Shown piece by piece: positions 32,002 to 40,120 of a DNA stretch of 45,185 bases. This DNA comes from Roseovarius nitratireducens (GTDB lineage Bacteria > Pseudomonadota > Alphaproteobacteria > Rhodobacterales > Rhodobacteraceae), in NCBI RefSeq assembly GCF_002925845.1, contig NZ_PDNI01000069.1, forward strand, positions 1 through 45,185, in the 5' to 3' direction. Positions within the stretch are counted from its first letter, which is position 1. Every line of letters begins with the position of its first letter. The notes under the pieces are model-generated. The model saw nothing but the letters and a program-made list of their open reading frames with translations, was not told the origin of the DNA and searched no databases. A program made the position numbers and the translations under genes.

Positions 32002-32232
32002 TAGCCGTGTGGGCAAGCCTCGTGCCTGACCTCGAGTGTGGATCTCCCCGGTGCCGTGTGAACGCGAGGCTGGACGTTCGGGGCTCGCAGTTTTTGTCAG
32101 AAGTGGCGGGGGCGCACCGGTTTCACGCCTTTCGGCGACAAAACGCAGGCACAAGGCGCGCGATGTTGATCCTGCGGTCCTCATCGGATAGAGGACGGCC
32201 AACGCATTTCATCACATAAGAAGGCAACGCTC

Positions 32233-32436
32233 ATGGCCAAGATCACCGTCGACGGCACCGAATACGATACCGACAATCTGTCGGACGACGTCAAGCGGCA
32301 GGTGCAGAACGTGTCCTACTGCGATCGCAAGATCGAGGAGCTCAAGAACGAGGCGGCCGTCATCCAGACGGCCCGCAACGCCTATGCCCGTTCGCTGGGC
32401 GAGATGCTCGCTGGCGAAACCAGCAAGACGGACTGA
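32233..32436 (+). CDS. Small DUF6447-like protein, copy 2
   Basis: 67 aa, the same length as copy 1 at 26437. Shared positions include I(T/D)VDGxxYxxxxLSDxxKxQVQN at the start and QTARNAYARSL at the end. Identity is partial, so the duplication is old. It opens a cluster with the unknown gene at 32456 and the type I secretion genes at 33113 and 34950. Only a weak AGAAGG precedes ATG 32233. A secretion-accessory role is inferred from context. Confidence 0.75.
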   Translation: MAKITVDGTEYDTDNLSDDVKRQVQNVSYCDRKIEELKNEAAVIQTARNAYARSLGEMLAGETSKTD

Positions 32437-32455
32437 GGGCGGAGCGTGCGCCCCG

Positions 32456-32977
32456 ATGACCGGTATCCGGCGCTTCACCACGGATTACGTGCCGGTCGAG
32501 GACCGCATGCGGCTCTCATTGGAGCGCGATGACGGGGCCGTGCGTATCCTGTGGCTGACACGCCCCTTGCTGAACAAGCTGGTGGTGCAACTGGTCAGGC
32601 GGATCGATGCCGCCGCGCCGTCGGGCGTATCCACGGACAGGCCGCTGAAAAGCGGGGCGCAGCAGCGGTTCACCCAGCAGGCCGCAGAGGCGTCCCTGAG
32701 GCCGCAAGAGCCCGTCCGGGTCGGGACCACCGCCCGGCAGGCGGGGGTTGCGATGCTCGTGACCAGCATCGGCCTGCGTGACGGGCAGGGGGGGCTGTGC
32801 GTGGAATTCAAGGGCGGCAAACATGTGCTGGAGGCGGTCCCCTTCACCGGGGACGCCCTGCGGCAATGGCTGGGCGTGCTGCACAAGTGTTATTGCCAGG
32901 CCGGGTGGGGCGGCGATTTCTGGCCCGGCTGGATCACCCCGGACCACTCCCCGGCCGACATGGCGCGGATGAATTGA
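32456..32977 (+). CDS. Unknown protein upstream of the type I secretion genes
   Basis: 173 aa, no signal peptide or membrane segment. It has a beta-rich start (YVPVEDRMRLSLERDDGAVRILWLTRPLLNKL), a variable basic linker, then a second beta-rich part (MLVTSIGLRDGQGGLCVEFKGGKHVLEAVPFTG) and a W-rich end (WGGDFWPGW). I do not recognise it. ATG 32456 has GGAG 12 bp upstream and follows the DUF6447-like gene by 19 bp, so the two are probably co-transcribed. The position suggests an accessory factor of secretion. Confidence 0.6.
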   Translation: MTGIRRFTTDYVPVEDRMRLSLERDDGAVRILWLTRPLLNKLVVQLVRRIDAAAPSGVSTDRPLKSGAQQRFTQQAAEASLRPQEPVRVGTTARQAGVAMLVTSIGLRDGQGGLCVEFKGGKHVLEAVPFTGDALRQWLGVLHKCYCQAGWGGDFWPGWITPDHSPADMARMN

Positions 32978-33112
32978 CCAGAGTCGGCAACGCATGCGCG
33001 GATACCACTCTCCGTGCCAATGAGGCGGGATGATGACTTGTGCCGATGGAAACAATTTCGAGGCTATGCTAGTGTATAGCGAAATTCATATGCCCCGGGC
33101 TGCGGAGACTTC

Positions 33113-34876
33113 GTGAAAATGCGCCAGAAAACCTCGCTCGAGACAGCCTATGGCAGGTTCCGGTCCACGTTCATCGCGACCGTCGTCTTCAGTTTCTTTA
33201 CCAATCTGCTGATGTTCGTCGGCCCTCTTTACATGCTGCAGATCTACGACCGGGTGCTGTCGAGCCGGAACGAGATGACCCTGATCATGATCTCGGCAAT
33301 CGCGATTGCCATGCTGGTCAGCTACGGGTTGCTCGAATTCACGCGCTCGCGCCTTCTGGTGCGCGCGGGGATGCAGTTCGACGAGGTTCTTGCGAATCCC
33401 GTGTTCCACCGCGTCGTCAAGCAGCAGACAGCCCTGCCGGGCGGCAATGCGCAGATCGCCCTGAGCGATATCGACAAGGTGCGGGAATTCATGACCGGGC
33501 AGGGGATTCTCGCGTTTTTCGACGCGCCCTGGGTGCCGCTGTTTCTCGCCTTGTGTTTCGCGTTCCACCCGTGGCTGGGCCTCGTGGCGACCATCGGGGC
33601 CGTCATCATCTTTGGCCTGGCGCTCGCCAATGAATTCGCGACCCGCAACGCCCTGCAGGATGCCAGCAAGGCATCGCAGGGGGCCAACCATTTCGTCAAC
33701 ACCACCATGCAGAACGCCGAGGTCATCCGCGCGCTCGGCATGGAAAAGCAGCTGACCAAGCGCTGGCTCAGCCAGCATGACGACATGCTGGTCCACCAGG
33801 CAAAGGCCAGCGATCGCGCCGGCTCGATCATGGCGTCGTCGAAATTCGTGCGCATGAGCCTTCAGGTGGCCATCCTGGGGACAGGGGCCTACCTGGCCAT
33901 CCAGCAGCTTATCTCGCCCGGTATCATGATCGCGGCGTCGATCGTGATGGGGCGCGCGCTGGCGCCGGTGGAACAGGCCGTCGGCCAGTGGAAGCAGTTC
34001 GTCAACGCGCGGTCCTCTCACAAGCGGCTGAAGCAGCTGTTCGCCAACATCTCGGAACAGGAAGAGCGGACCGAACTGCCGGAGCCCAAGGGGAACCTGA
34101 AGGTAGAGCAATTGTTCGCGACCGTTCCGGGCACCCGGGACGCGCTGCTCAGGGGGATCAGCTTCTCCATCAACCAGGGGGAAGTGCTTGCGATCATCGG
34201 CCCCAGCGGATCGGGCAAGTCCTCTCTGGTCCGGCATCTTGTCGGGGCCATGACGCCGGCCGCCGGTGCCGTGCGTCTGGACGGAACCGAGATGCACCAT
34301 TGGGACCCCGAACAGCTCGGGCGTTACCTTGGCTACCTGCCGCAGGATGTGAAGCTCTTCGGCGGGTCCGTCGCTGAAAACATCTCACGGTTCGAAGACG
34401 ATCCGGAGGACGCCAATGTCGTCGCCGCCGCCACCCTGGCCGGAGCGCATGACATGATCCAGAAGCTGAGCAATGGCTATGAGACCAATGTCGGCGATGG
34501 CGGCATGTTCCTGTCCGGCGGGCAACGGCAGCGCGTTGGCCTCGCCCGGGCCGTGTATCGCTATCCCAGCCTCGTGGTTCTGGACGAGCCCAACTCCAAC
34601 CTGGACAGCATGGGCGAGAAAGCGCTCGTTTCCTGCATCCAGGAACTCAAGGCTATGGGCAAGACCGTCGTTCTTGTAACCCACAAGACCAATCTGCTTG
34701 CCCTGTCCGACAAGACCCTGATGCTGATGAACGGCACGGTCGAAAAATTCGGCCTGACCAAGGACTTCTTTCAACAGCCGCAAGCCGCGCCGGCTGCGGA
34801 AAAAGCGCAGAAAGCCGCGTCCGGGAACTCGCCCGCGGTGGTTCAGCTGTCCACGTCCGAAAAGGACGAGAGCTGA
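33113..34876 (+). CDS. prtD: Type I secretion ABC transporter (PrtD-like permease-ATPase)
   Basis: 587 aa. The exporter membrane domain (about 20-300) starts YGRFRSTFIATVVFSFFTNLLMFVGPLYMLQIYDRVLSSRNEMTL in pattern, the hallmark of PrtD-type transporters. There is no C39 peptidase or C39-like domain, so it is closer to protease/adhesin exporters than to HlyB. The ATPase has Walker A GPSGSGKSS (about 363), LSGGQRQR (about 468), VVLDEP (about 487) and VTHK (about 522). GTG 33113 lies 5 bp after GGAGAC; ATG 33119 is possible. It would power secretion of RTX proteins through an inner-membrane dimer with the adjacent fusion protein. Confidence 0.93.
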   Translation: MKMRQKTSLETAYGRFRSTFIATVVFSFFTNLLMFVGPLYMLQIYDRVLSSRNEMTLIMISAIAIAMLVSYGLLEFTRSRLLVRAGMQFDEVLANPVFHRVVKQQTALPGGNAQIALSDIDKVREFMTGQGILAFFDAPWVPLFLALCFAFHPWLGLVATIGAVIIFGLALANEFATRNALQDASKASQGANHFVNTTMQNAEVIRALGMEKQLTKRWLSQHDDMLVHQAKASDRAGSIMASSKFVRMSLQVAILGTGAYLAIQQLISPGIMIAASIVMGRALAPVEQAVGQWKQFVNARSSHKRLKQLFANISEQEERTELPEPKGNLKVEQLFATVPGTRDALLRGISFSINQGEVLAIIGPSGSGKSSLVRHLVGAMTPAAGAVRLDGTEMHHWDPEQLGRYLGYLPQDVKLFGGSVAENISRFEDDPEDANVVAAATLAGAHDMIQKLSNGYETNVGDGGMFLSGGQRQRVGLARAVYRYPSLVVLDEPNSNLDSMGEKALVSCIQELKAMGKTVVLVTHKTNLLALSDKTLMLMNGTVEKFGLTKDFFQQPQAAPAAEKAQKAASGNSPAVVQLSTSEKDES

Positions 34877-34949
34877 CAGCGCCCGCTTGTAAAAACGGGT
34901 TTCCGGACAATATCGGAACCGGACCAAGCCACACAAGGACGTGCCGTAC

Positions 34950-36245
34950 ATGGCCATCAAACCGAGCCCGAAACCGATTGCCATCATGGGATACGCGATC
35001 GTGTTCATCACGTTCGGCGTATTGGGAGGCTGGGCCGCCGTCGCCAAGCTCGACAGCGCCGTCTTTGCGCCGGGCACGGTCTCTCTGGAGGGCAACCGCA
35101 AGGTTGTGCAGCACCTCGAAGGCGGGATCGTGGAAGAAATCCGCGTGAAAGAGGCCGACACGGTCAATGAAGGCGACGTCCTGTTGCGCCTCAGCGGTGT
35201 CGAGGCACACTCCAACCTCGAGGTCATCAACACCCGGCTGAACATGGCCCTGGTCGCCGAAGCCCGCCTCCTGGCAGAACGCAAGATGGCGGACCGGATC
35301 GACCTGCCGGACGACATTGACCCCGATGCCGCATCGAAAGACCTGAAGGCGGTGATCGCGGATCAGAGGGATCGCTTCAAGGCCCGCCGCTCCATCATGA
35401 AATCCCGGATCGACATCCTGTCCAGCCGGGTCGATCAGACGAAGGAACAGATCGAGGGGCTCGAGCTTCAGAAATCCGCCCTGAAGCGCCGCGTCGAAAA
35501 CTTCAGCCACATGGTCGAACGGATGCGCAGCGGCCAGGAAAAAGGCCTGGTTCAGAGCAATGTCCTGTCGCAGCGCGAAGACGAGATGATCCAGATCGAG
35601 GCGTCCCTCGGGCAGGTGATTTCCGAAACCGCACAAGCCCGCAACGTCATCAGCGAAACCGAACTCGAAGCGCTCCAGGTCGAGCAGGAATACCGCGAGC
35701 GCGCCAATTCCGAACTGGAAGAAGTCCGCTCCGAGATATCGGAACTCGAACAGCGGAAAACGGTCGCCGAAGACATTCTCGGACGCACGGAGATCCGTGC
35801 CCCCGGGTCCGGCACGATCCAGAACCTGAAGGTTCACACCGTGGGTTCCGTGATCAGGGCGGGCGATGTGCTCATGGAGCTGGTTCCCGAGAACGAGGAG
35901 CTGATCGTGAACGCACGGGTGACGCCACGCGATATCGACAATGTCTCGCCGGGGCTCGAGACCGAAGTCCGGTTCACGGCCTTCAAGACGAAACTCACAC
36001 CGATCATGCTCGGCAAGGTCGAATCCGTTTCCAATGACGTCATCACGCCGGAAAACCCCCAGGAGATGCCCTATTATCTGGCCCGTATCGACGTGGATGA
36101 GAAAGATATCCCCAAGGACATCGAAGGCCGCCTGACGGCCGGGATGCCGGCCGATGTCATCATCACGACGGGGGAGCGGACGGTGTTGAATTTCATCGCG
36201 TCACCCCTGCTCGACGCGGTCCGCAAGAGCCTGATCGAAGAGTGA
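34950..36245 (+). CDS. prtE: Type I secretion membrane-fusion protein (HlyD/PrtE-like)
   Basis: 431 aa. A short cytosolic start and one membrane segment (IAIMGYAIVFITFGVLGGWA), then LEGNRKVVQHLEGGIVEEIRVKEADTV, the lipoyl-type half motif of the family. A long coiled coil spans about 85-280, and IRAPGSGTIQNLKVHTVGSVI is the second half motif. The RIDVDEKDI and GMPADVIITTGERTVL tail is typical of PrtE. I chose ATG 34950, 10 bp after AAGG; a GTG at 34941 is open too. It bridges the ATPase to a TolC-like protein, which is not in this window. Confidence 0.93.
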   Translation: MAIKPSPKPIAIMGYAIVFITFGVLGGWAAVAKLDSAVFAPGTVSLEGNRKVVQHLEGGIVEEIRVKEADTVNEGDVLLRLSGVEAHSNLEVINTRLNMALVAEARLLAERKMADRIDLPDDIDPDAASKDLKAVIADQRDRFKARRSIMKSRIDILSSRVDQTKEQIEGLELQKSALKRRVENFSHMVERMRSGQEKGLVQSNVLSQREDEMIQIEASLGQVISETAQARNVISETELEALQVEQEYRERANSELEEVRSEISELEQRKTVAEDILGRTEIRAPGSGTIQNLKVHTVGSVIRAGDVLMELVPENEELIVNARVTPRDIDNVSPGLETEVRFTAFKTKLTPIMLGKVESVSNDVITPENPQEMPYYLARIDVDEKDIPKDIEGRLTAGMPADVIITTGERTVLNFIASPLLDAVRKSLIEE

Positions 36246-36309
36246 GCGTTGCAAGGGCGCAGCGCCCGGACAGGTGCAGACCGGACGGGCACACCTGGCG
36301 GCTGAAGCG

Positions 36310-36453
36310 ATGCATGGCAAGCCCGTCTTATTCATCGGAAACCTCGCGTCCCTGATCCGGAGAAGCGCCTTCGCGTGCAACGAGGTGCGCCTGCTCATCG
36401 CGATCCTGGCCTATCAGCTGATGCACATCGCCAATGAAGTTGGCTACACGTAA
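36310..36453 (+). pseudogene. IS1380-type transposase C-terminal remnant
   Basis: The frame reads RRSAFACNEVRLLIAILAYQL..., which resembles the NEVRLxLxxLAYNL block near the end of IS1380 transposases. A following out-of-frame KLREKR is also family-like. No start, catalytic domain or terminal inverted repeat was seen. Apart from this remnant, 36246-36577 holds nothing I can assign. Confidence 0.45.
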
Positions 36454-36577
36454 GCTCCGCGAGAAGCGCTCTGTTTTCACAGAATGCGCCTTTTCAGGCA
36501 TGTTTTTCATGTGATAGGAACAAATTTCATGGAGACCAAAGTCTCCAACGAAAATTCACGCCAAAGGAACGGAATTC

Positions 36578-38116
36578 ATGCCGTCCGACCAGGAGGTACA
36601 TTTTTCGGGCCCGAGGACCATTTTTCAGGAGCGTCGTCTTCCGGAGACCGCTACCCTGGCAGGCTACGGCGCACTGATCGATGCCTATGAATTGTCAGTG
36701 CCCTTGCCCCGCAAACTGTCGGCGACGGGTAACCATCACCGCATCTTCGAGGATGATACCTGGCGCATCCTGACACCACGTCACGCCCCGAGTGCAGACC
36801 TCGATGGCCACCTCACGTTCGCACTCAAGTACGAAGGGCTTGATCTGGCTGTCCTCATAAGGCTGTTCGCGGCCACCGGCCCCGACGCCATCGCAGAGAT
36901 TGTGCACAACAAGCCGACCGGCAGCTACGCAAGGCGCGTATGGTTTTTGTATGAATGGCTTACAGGCAACCAGCTGGACTTGCCAGATGCGGAAGGCGGT
37001 CGCTATGTGCCTGTAGTTGATCCCGGCCAGCAGTTCGCGACGGAAGGTGAAAACGCTCCCCGATATCGCGTGAAAAATAATCTGCCGGGAACGAGAGATT
37101 TCTGCCCGCTGGTCTTTCGCACGCGACGACTCGAAGAGTTCATCGCAATGGACCTGCCGGGCCGGGCCCGCGCGGTCATCGCTGACGTCCCCCGAGACTT
37201 GCTCGCACGAACGGCTGCATTCCTGCTGCTCAAGGACTCGCGTTCCAGCTATGCGATCGAAGGTGAACGCCCGCCTCAAGACCGCATTCAACGGTGGGGC
37301 CGTGCCATCGGCGAAGCTGGTCGCCAACCCCTCGACCGAGATGAGCTGCTACGACTGCAGCGGATCGTCATAGGCGATGCGCGTTTCATCAAGCTGGGTT
37401 TCCGCGACGAGGGCGGTTTTGTTGGGGCGCATGACCGCGAGACGCGCATGCCTCTGCCTGATCACATCAGCGCGCGGCATGAAGATCTTCCGTCCCTGAC
37501 CGACGGTATGATCGCTTTTGACCAGGGTGCGTCTCGGCACTCCGACCCGGTCGTTTCCGCTGCAATCCTCGCATTCGGTTTTGTCTATATCCACCCTTTT
37601 GAGGACGGTAACGGCCGACTGCACCGCTACCTGATTCATCATGTTCTGGCGGAACGCGGCTTCAACCCGCCAGGCGTGACCTTCCCGGTGTCCGCCGCGA
37701 TCTTCGAGCGCATCGATGAGTACAGAATGGTCCTTGAGAGCTATTCTGCGCGGCTGCTGCCGCTGATCGAGTGGGAGCCGACAGAGAAATTCAACGTTCG
37801 TGTCTTGAATGACACGGGTAATTTTTACCGCTTCTTTGACGCGACCCCGCACGCGGAATTTCTCTATTCATGCGTTCAGAAGACAATTGAAGAAGACCTG
37901 CCCTCCGAGATGGCCTTCCTGCGAAGCTACGACGCGTTCCGTGACCAGATCGAAGGCATTGTTGAAATGCCCCAACTCACCATCGATTTGCTGTTCCGAT
38001 TCCTGCAGCAAAACGGTGGCACACTTTCGCGTCGCGCCAGAACCAATGAGTTCAAGGCATTGACTGATGATGAAGCGGCGCAGATCGAACGCGCTTATGC
38101 TGAAACCATGATTTAG
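36578..38116 (+). CDS. Fic-domain protein with N-terminal inhibitory motif
   Basis: 512 aa. The active-site motif HPFEDGNGR lies near residue 339, complete with catalytic His and the nucleotide-anchoring GNGR, so AMP transfer to a target hydroxyl is the expected reaction. The inhibitory helix SYAIEGE (pattern S/T-x-x-x-E-G/N) lies near 224, ahead of the Fic core, as in class II Fic proteins that hold themselves inactive. Residues 1-200 form an extra domain with no assignment, and the C-terminal 70 residues look like a winged helix (LDLLFRFLQQNGGTLSRRARTNEF). It stands alone next to an IS remnant and a resolvase. It could be a stand-alone toxin or a regulator. Confidence 0.85.
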   Translation: MPSDQEVHFSGPRTIFQERRLPETATLAGYGALIDAYELSVPLPRKLSATGNHHRIFEDDTWRILTPRHAPSADLDGHLTFALKYEGLDLAVLIRLFAATGPDAIAEIVHNKPTGSYARRVWFLYEWLTGNQLDLPDAEGGRYVPVVDPGQQFATEGENAPRYRVKNNLPGTRDFCPLVFRTRRLEEFIAMDLPGRARAVIADVPRDLLARTAAFLLLKDSRSSYAIEGERPPQDRIQRWGRAIGEAGRQPLDRDELLRLQRIVIGDARFIKLGFRDEGGFVGAHDRETRMPLPDHISARHEDLPSLTDGMIAFDQGASRHSDPVVSAAILAFGFVYIHPFEDGNGRLHRYLIHHVLAERGFNPPGVTFPVSAAIFERIDEYRMVLESYSARLLPLIEWEPTEKFNVRVLNDTGNFYRFFDATPHAEFLYSCVQKTIEEDLPSEMAFLRSYDAFRDQIEGIVEMPQLTIDLLFRFLQQNGGTLSRRARTNEFKALTDDEAAQIERAYAETMI

Positions 38117-38174
38117 GCCGAGATGTCCCCATTCGTGACAGATCATGTAATGGATGAAAGGTGCGAAGTATGCT

Positions 38175-38290
38175 ATTTTGGGTATACCCTTGGTGACACT
38201 TTTCCTGAACACACAAAAACGACTTTCGGCTGTTTATTTTGGGCCCATTCCGGCATAATGAACATATCATCCCGAGGGCACACCCAAAAT
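38175..38290. promoter_or_regulatory. Candidate res site of the adjacent resolvase
   Basis: ATTTTGGGT (38175-38183), ATTTTGGG (38236-38243) and inverted ACCCAAAAT (38282-38290) form repeated arms over 116 bp, with GGGTATACCC (38180-38189) as a perfect palindrome. The size and repeat pattern suit a serine-resolvase site. Confidence 0.5.
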
Positions 38291-38852
38291 GAACAGTTCT
38301 CACGTGAAAATCGGCTATGCGCGCACCTCGACCACCGAGCAGAACCTCGAAGCGCAGGTGAGCGTGCTCCGGGCCGCGGGATGCGGCATGATCCGGACGG
38401 AGCAAAAGAGCGGGGCCAGCCTGGACGGGCGGCCCGAGCTCAAGACGATCCTCGATTTCATCCATCCGGGCGAGACGCTGGTCGTAACCCGCATTGACCG
38501 GCTGGCGCGTAGCCTCGGTGACCTGCAGACCATCGTCACCCGCCTGAAATCCAAGGGCGCGCACCTGGCCGCGACCGAGCAGCCGGTGGACACTTCCACG
38601 GCCACCGGCAAGGCGTTTTTCGACATGCTCGGTGTCTTTGCCGAGTTCGAGACCAACCTGCGCCGCGAACGCCAGGCCGAGGGCATCGCCGCGGCCAGGG
38701 AGCGCGGCGTCTACCGGGGGCGCGTTCCCAGGATCGACATGGCCGCCATCCAGGCCAGGCTGGCAGAGGGCCAGTCGCCGACACGGATCGCCCGCGACAT
38801 GGGAATTTCGCGCGGCACCGTCTACAAGGCGAAGGCTGGGCCGGTTTCGTGA
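38289..38852 (+). CDS. Serine resolvase/invertase (Tn3 resolvase family)
   Basis: 187 aa. KIGYARTSTTEQNLEAQ carries the catalytic serine region (Ser in TSTTEQ), and VVTRIDRLARSLGDL has the RxDRLxRS active-site arginines. EFETNLRRERQAEGIAAARERGVYRGR is the E-helix and linker, and the end (SPTRIARDMGISRGTVYKA) is the helix-turn-helix. It probably resolves plasmid multimers or is left from a transposon. The ATG overlaps the last repeat arm, so binding would also repress the gene. Confidence 0.9.
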   Translation: MNSSHVKIGYARTSTTEQNLEAQVSVLRAAGCGMIRTEQKSGASLDGRPELKTILDFIHPGETLVVTRIDRLARSLGDLQTIVTRLKSKGAHLAATEQPVDTSTATGKAFFDMLGVFAEFETNLRRERQAEGIAAARERGVYRGRVPRIDMAAIQARLAEGQSPTRIARDMGISRGTVYKAKAGPVS

Positions 38853-39042
38853 AAGAGGACAGCGTATTTAAGATGCGACACCCGCCTTACGCCGAGGGCA
38901 TTTTTTGAGAACCGCGGTGTTTCCAGGGTAGGCAACCCGGATTTGATCGTATCTGTCCGGGCTGTCATCCGAAATACAATCGATCCTCGACATCGTGCAG
39001 TGATGACCGGGGGCTCCACATTCGAGGTTGGGCACGAGTGGC

Positions 39043-39966
39043 CTAATCTCTGAGGTTGATGTCGTGCAACAGGTTCTGAATATCTTCCGGCACTTGTGCG
39101 GCCGTCGTGATGTTCAGCGTGCCGGTTCTCTCATCAAGCGCTTTCACAAGGATATAACGGGTAAGGGTTACAGCATATTCCAGTATATCTTCTTCGAAAG
39201 CATTCACGGCATTGGCAATTTCGTTTTCAAACGGTCCGCGTGTTGTCTGCCAAGCATTGCTAAACAGCCATAAGATATCCGCAGGTATACGCTTTTTGAT
39301 TTCCTTAAGCTGTTTGTCACGTGCTTCGGCAGAGTTGGCCAATAGAATGCTTTCAATATAGTCCTGAAGGTGGGCCTTGAACCTCTCCGCAGACAGCGTG
39401 TCAGGAGGGGCAACGGCCAGACCAGTTTCGACAGCCAACCTGTCAGTCAGGAATTGCCGGATGTCCCACTTGAAGGTTCCGATCATCTGGGTTGAGTCGG
39501 GTGCGCTGTACCCGATCCTCGCCCAAGGCGTTTCGGCAAGGAGCGTGACCTCGGGGGTCGATCCATCCGAGGGCTGATTGCATTCCGACCGATCCTTGGA
39601 CAATGTACAATATAGGAATGTCAGCGAGATTGGTGTCGATGCGTCTGCGCCTTTGGTACCGGTGTCGCATGACCGGCGGGACGCCAAGAGATCGATCAGG
39701 AACCGTGTCGTGACCTGCGCAAAAGTGTTGAACGGCGTTGGCCGCTCATCGGCGAGTTGATCGAGATCAGACGCTGTATAGGTTCGGGATTCCCGATCGT
39801 GGATGAGCTTTATAGTCAGGCGCTCCGACCAGCAGGTAACGTGTTCGGGTTGGCTGCCATGCATGCTGTCCGTCATTTCTGAAGATGTCTCGGCGGGGCT
39901 GACAACATGCGCTCCACCCAAGAACAACCCGACCAGAAGCGCACCGGTGAACCGTGATTTCGACAT
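39043..39966 (-). CDS. Exported protein of unknown function
   Basis: 307 aa. A clear signal peptide (MSKSRFTGALLVGLFLGGAHVVSPAE; a basic start, hydrophobic core and AxA-like end) is followed by a globular part with several cysteines (C-W-S, S-C-D-T, Y-C-T, E-C-N). Two helical stretches follow (LTDRLAVETG, RFKAHLQDYIESILL). I do not recognise a family. GC content is lower than in the secretion genes. It is divergent from the large HExxH/vWA gene, 154 bp away. A periplasmic partner or protective factor for that protein is conceivable but unsupported. Confidence 0.65.
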   Translation of the reverse strand: MSKSRFTGALLVGLFLGGAHVVSPAETSSEMTDSMHGSQPEHVTCWSERLTIKLIHDRESRTYTASDLDQLADERPTPFNTFAQVTTRFLIDLLASRRSCDTGTKGADASTPISLTFLYCTLSKDRSECNQPSDGSTPEVTLLAETPWARIGYSAPDSTQMIGTFKWDIRQFLTDRLAVETGLAVAPPDTLSAERFKAHLQDYIESILLANSAEARDKQLKEIKKRIPADILWLFSNAWQTTRGPFENEIANAVNAFEEDILEYAVTLTRYILVKALDERTGTLNITTAAQVPEDIQNLLHDINLRD

Positions 39967-40120
39967 CGTTCCCCCCCGTCTCAGGGGCCCGTCGAGGGGC
40001 AGGTGGTGCGCTTCATGAAGCCAATGGATGACGTTACGTCATCCAAAATTAGACTCAGAACTCGAAATAGTATACGATCATAGGATCTTTTTGCAAGATG
40101 GTTAGCTAATGGAGGGGGCC

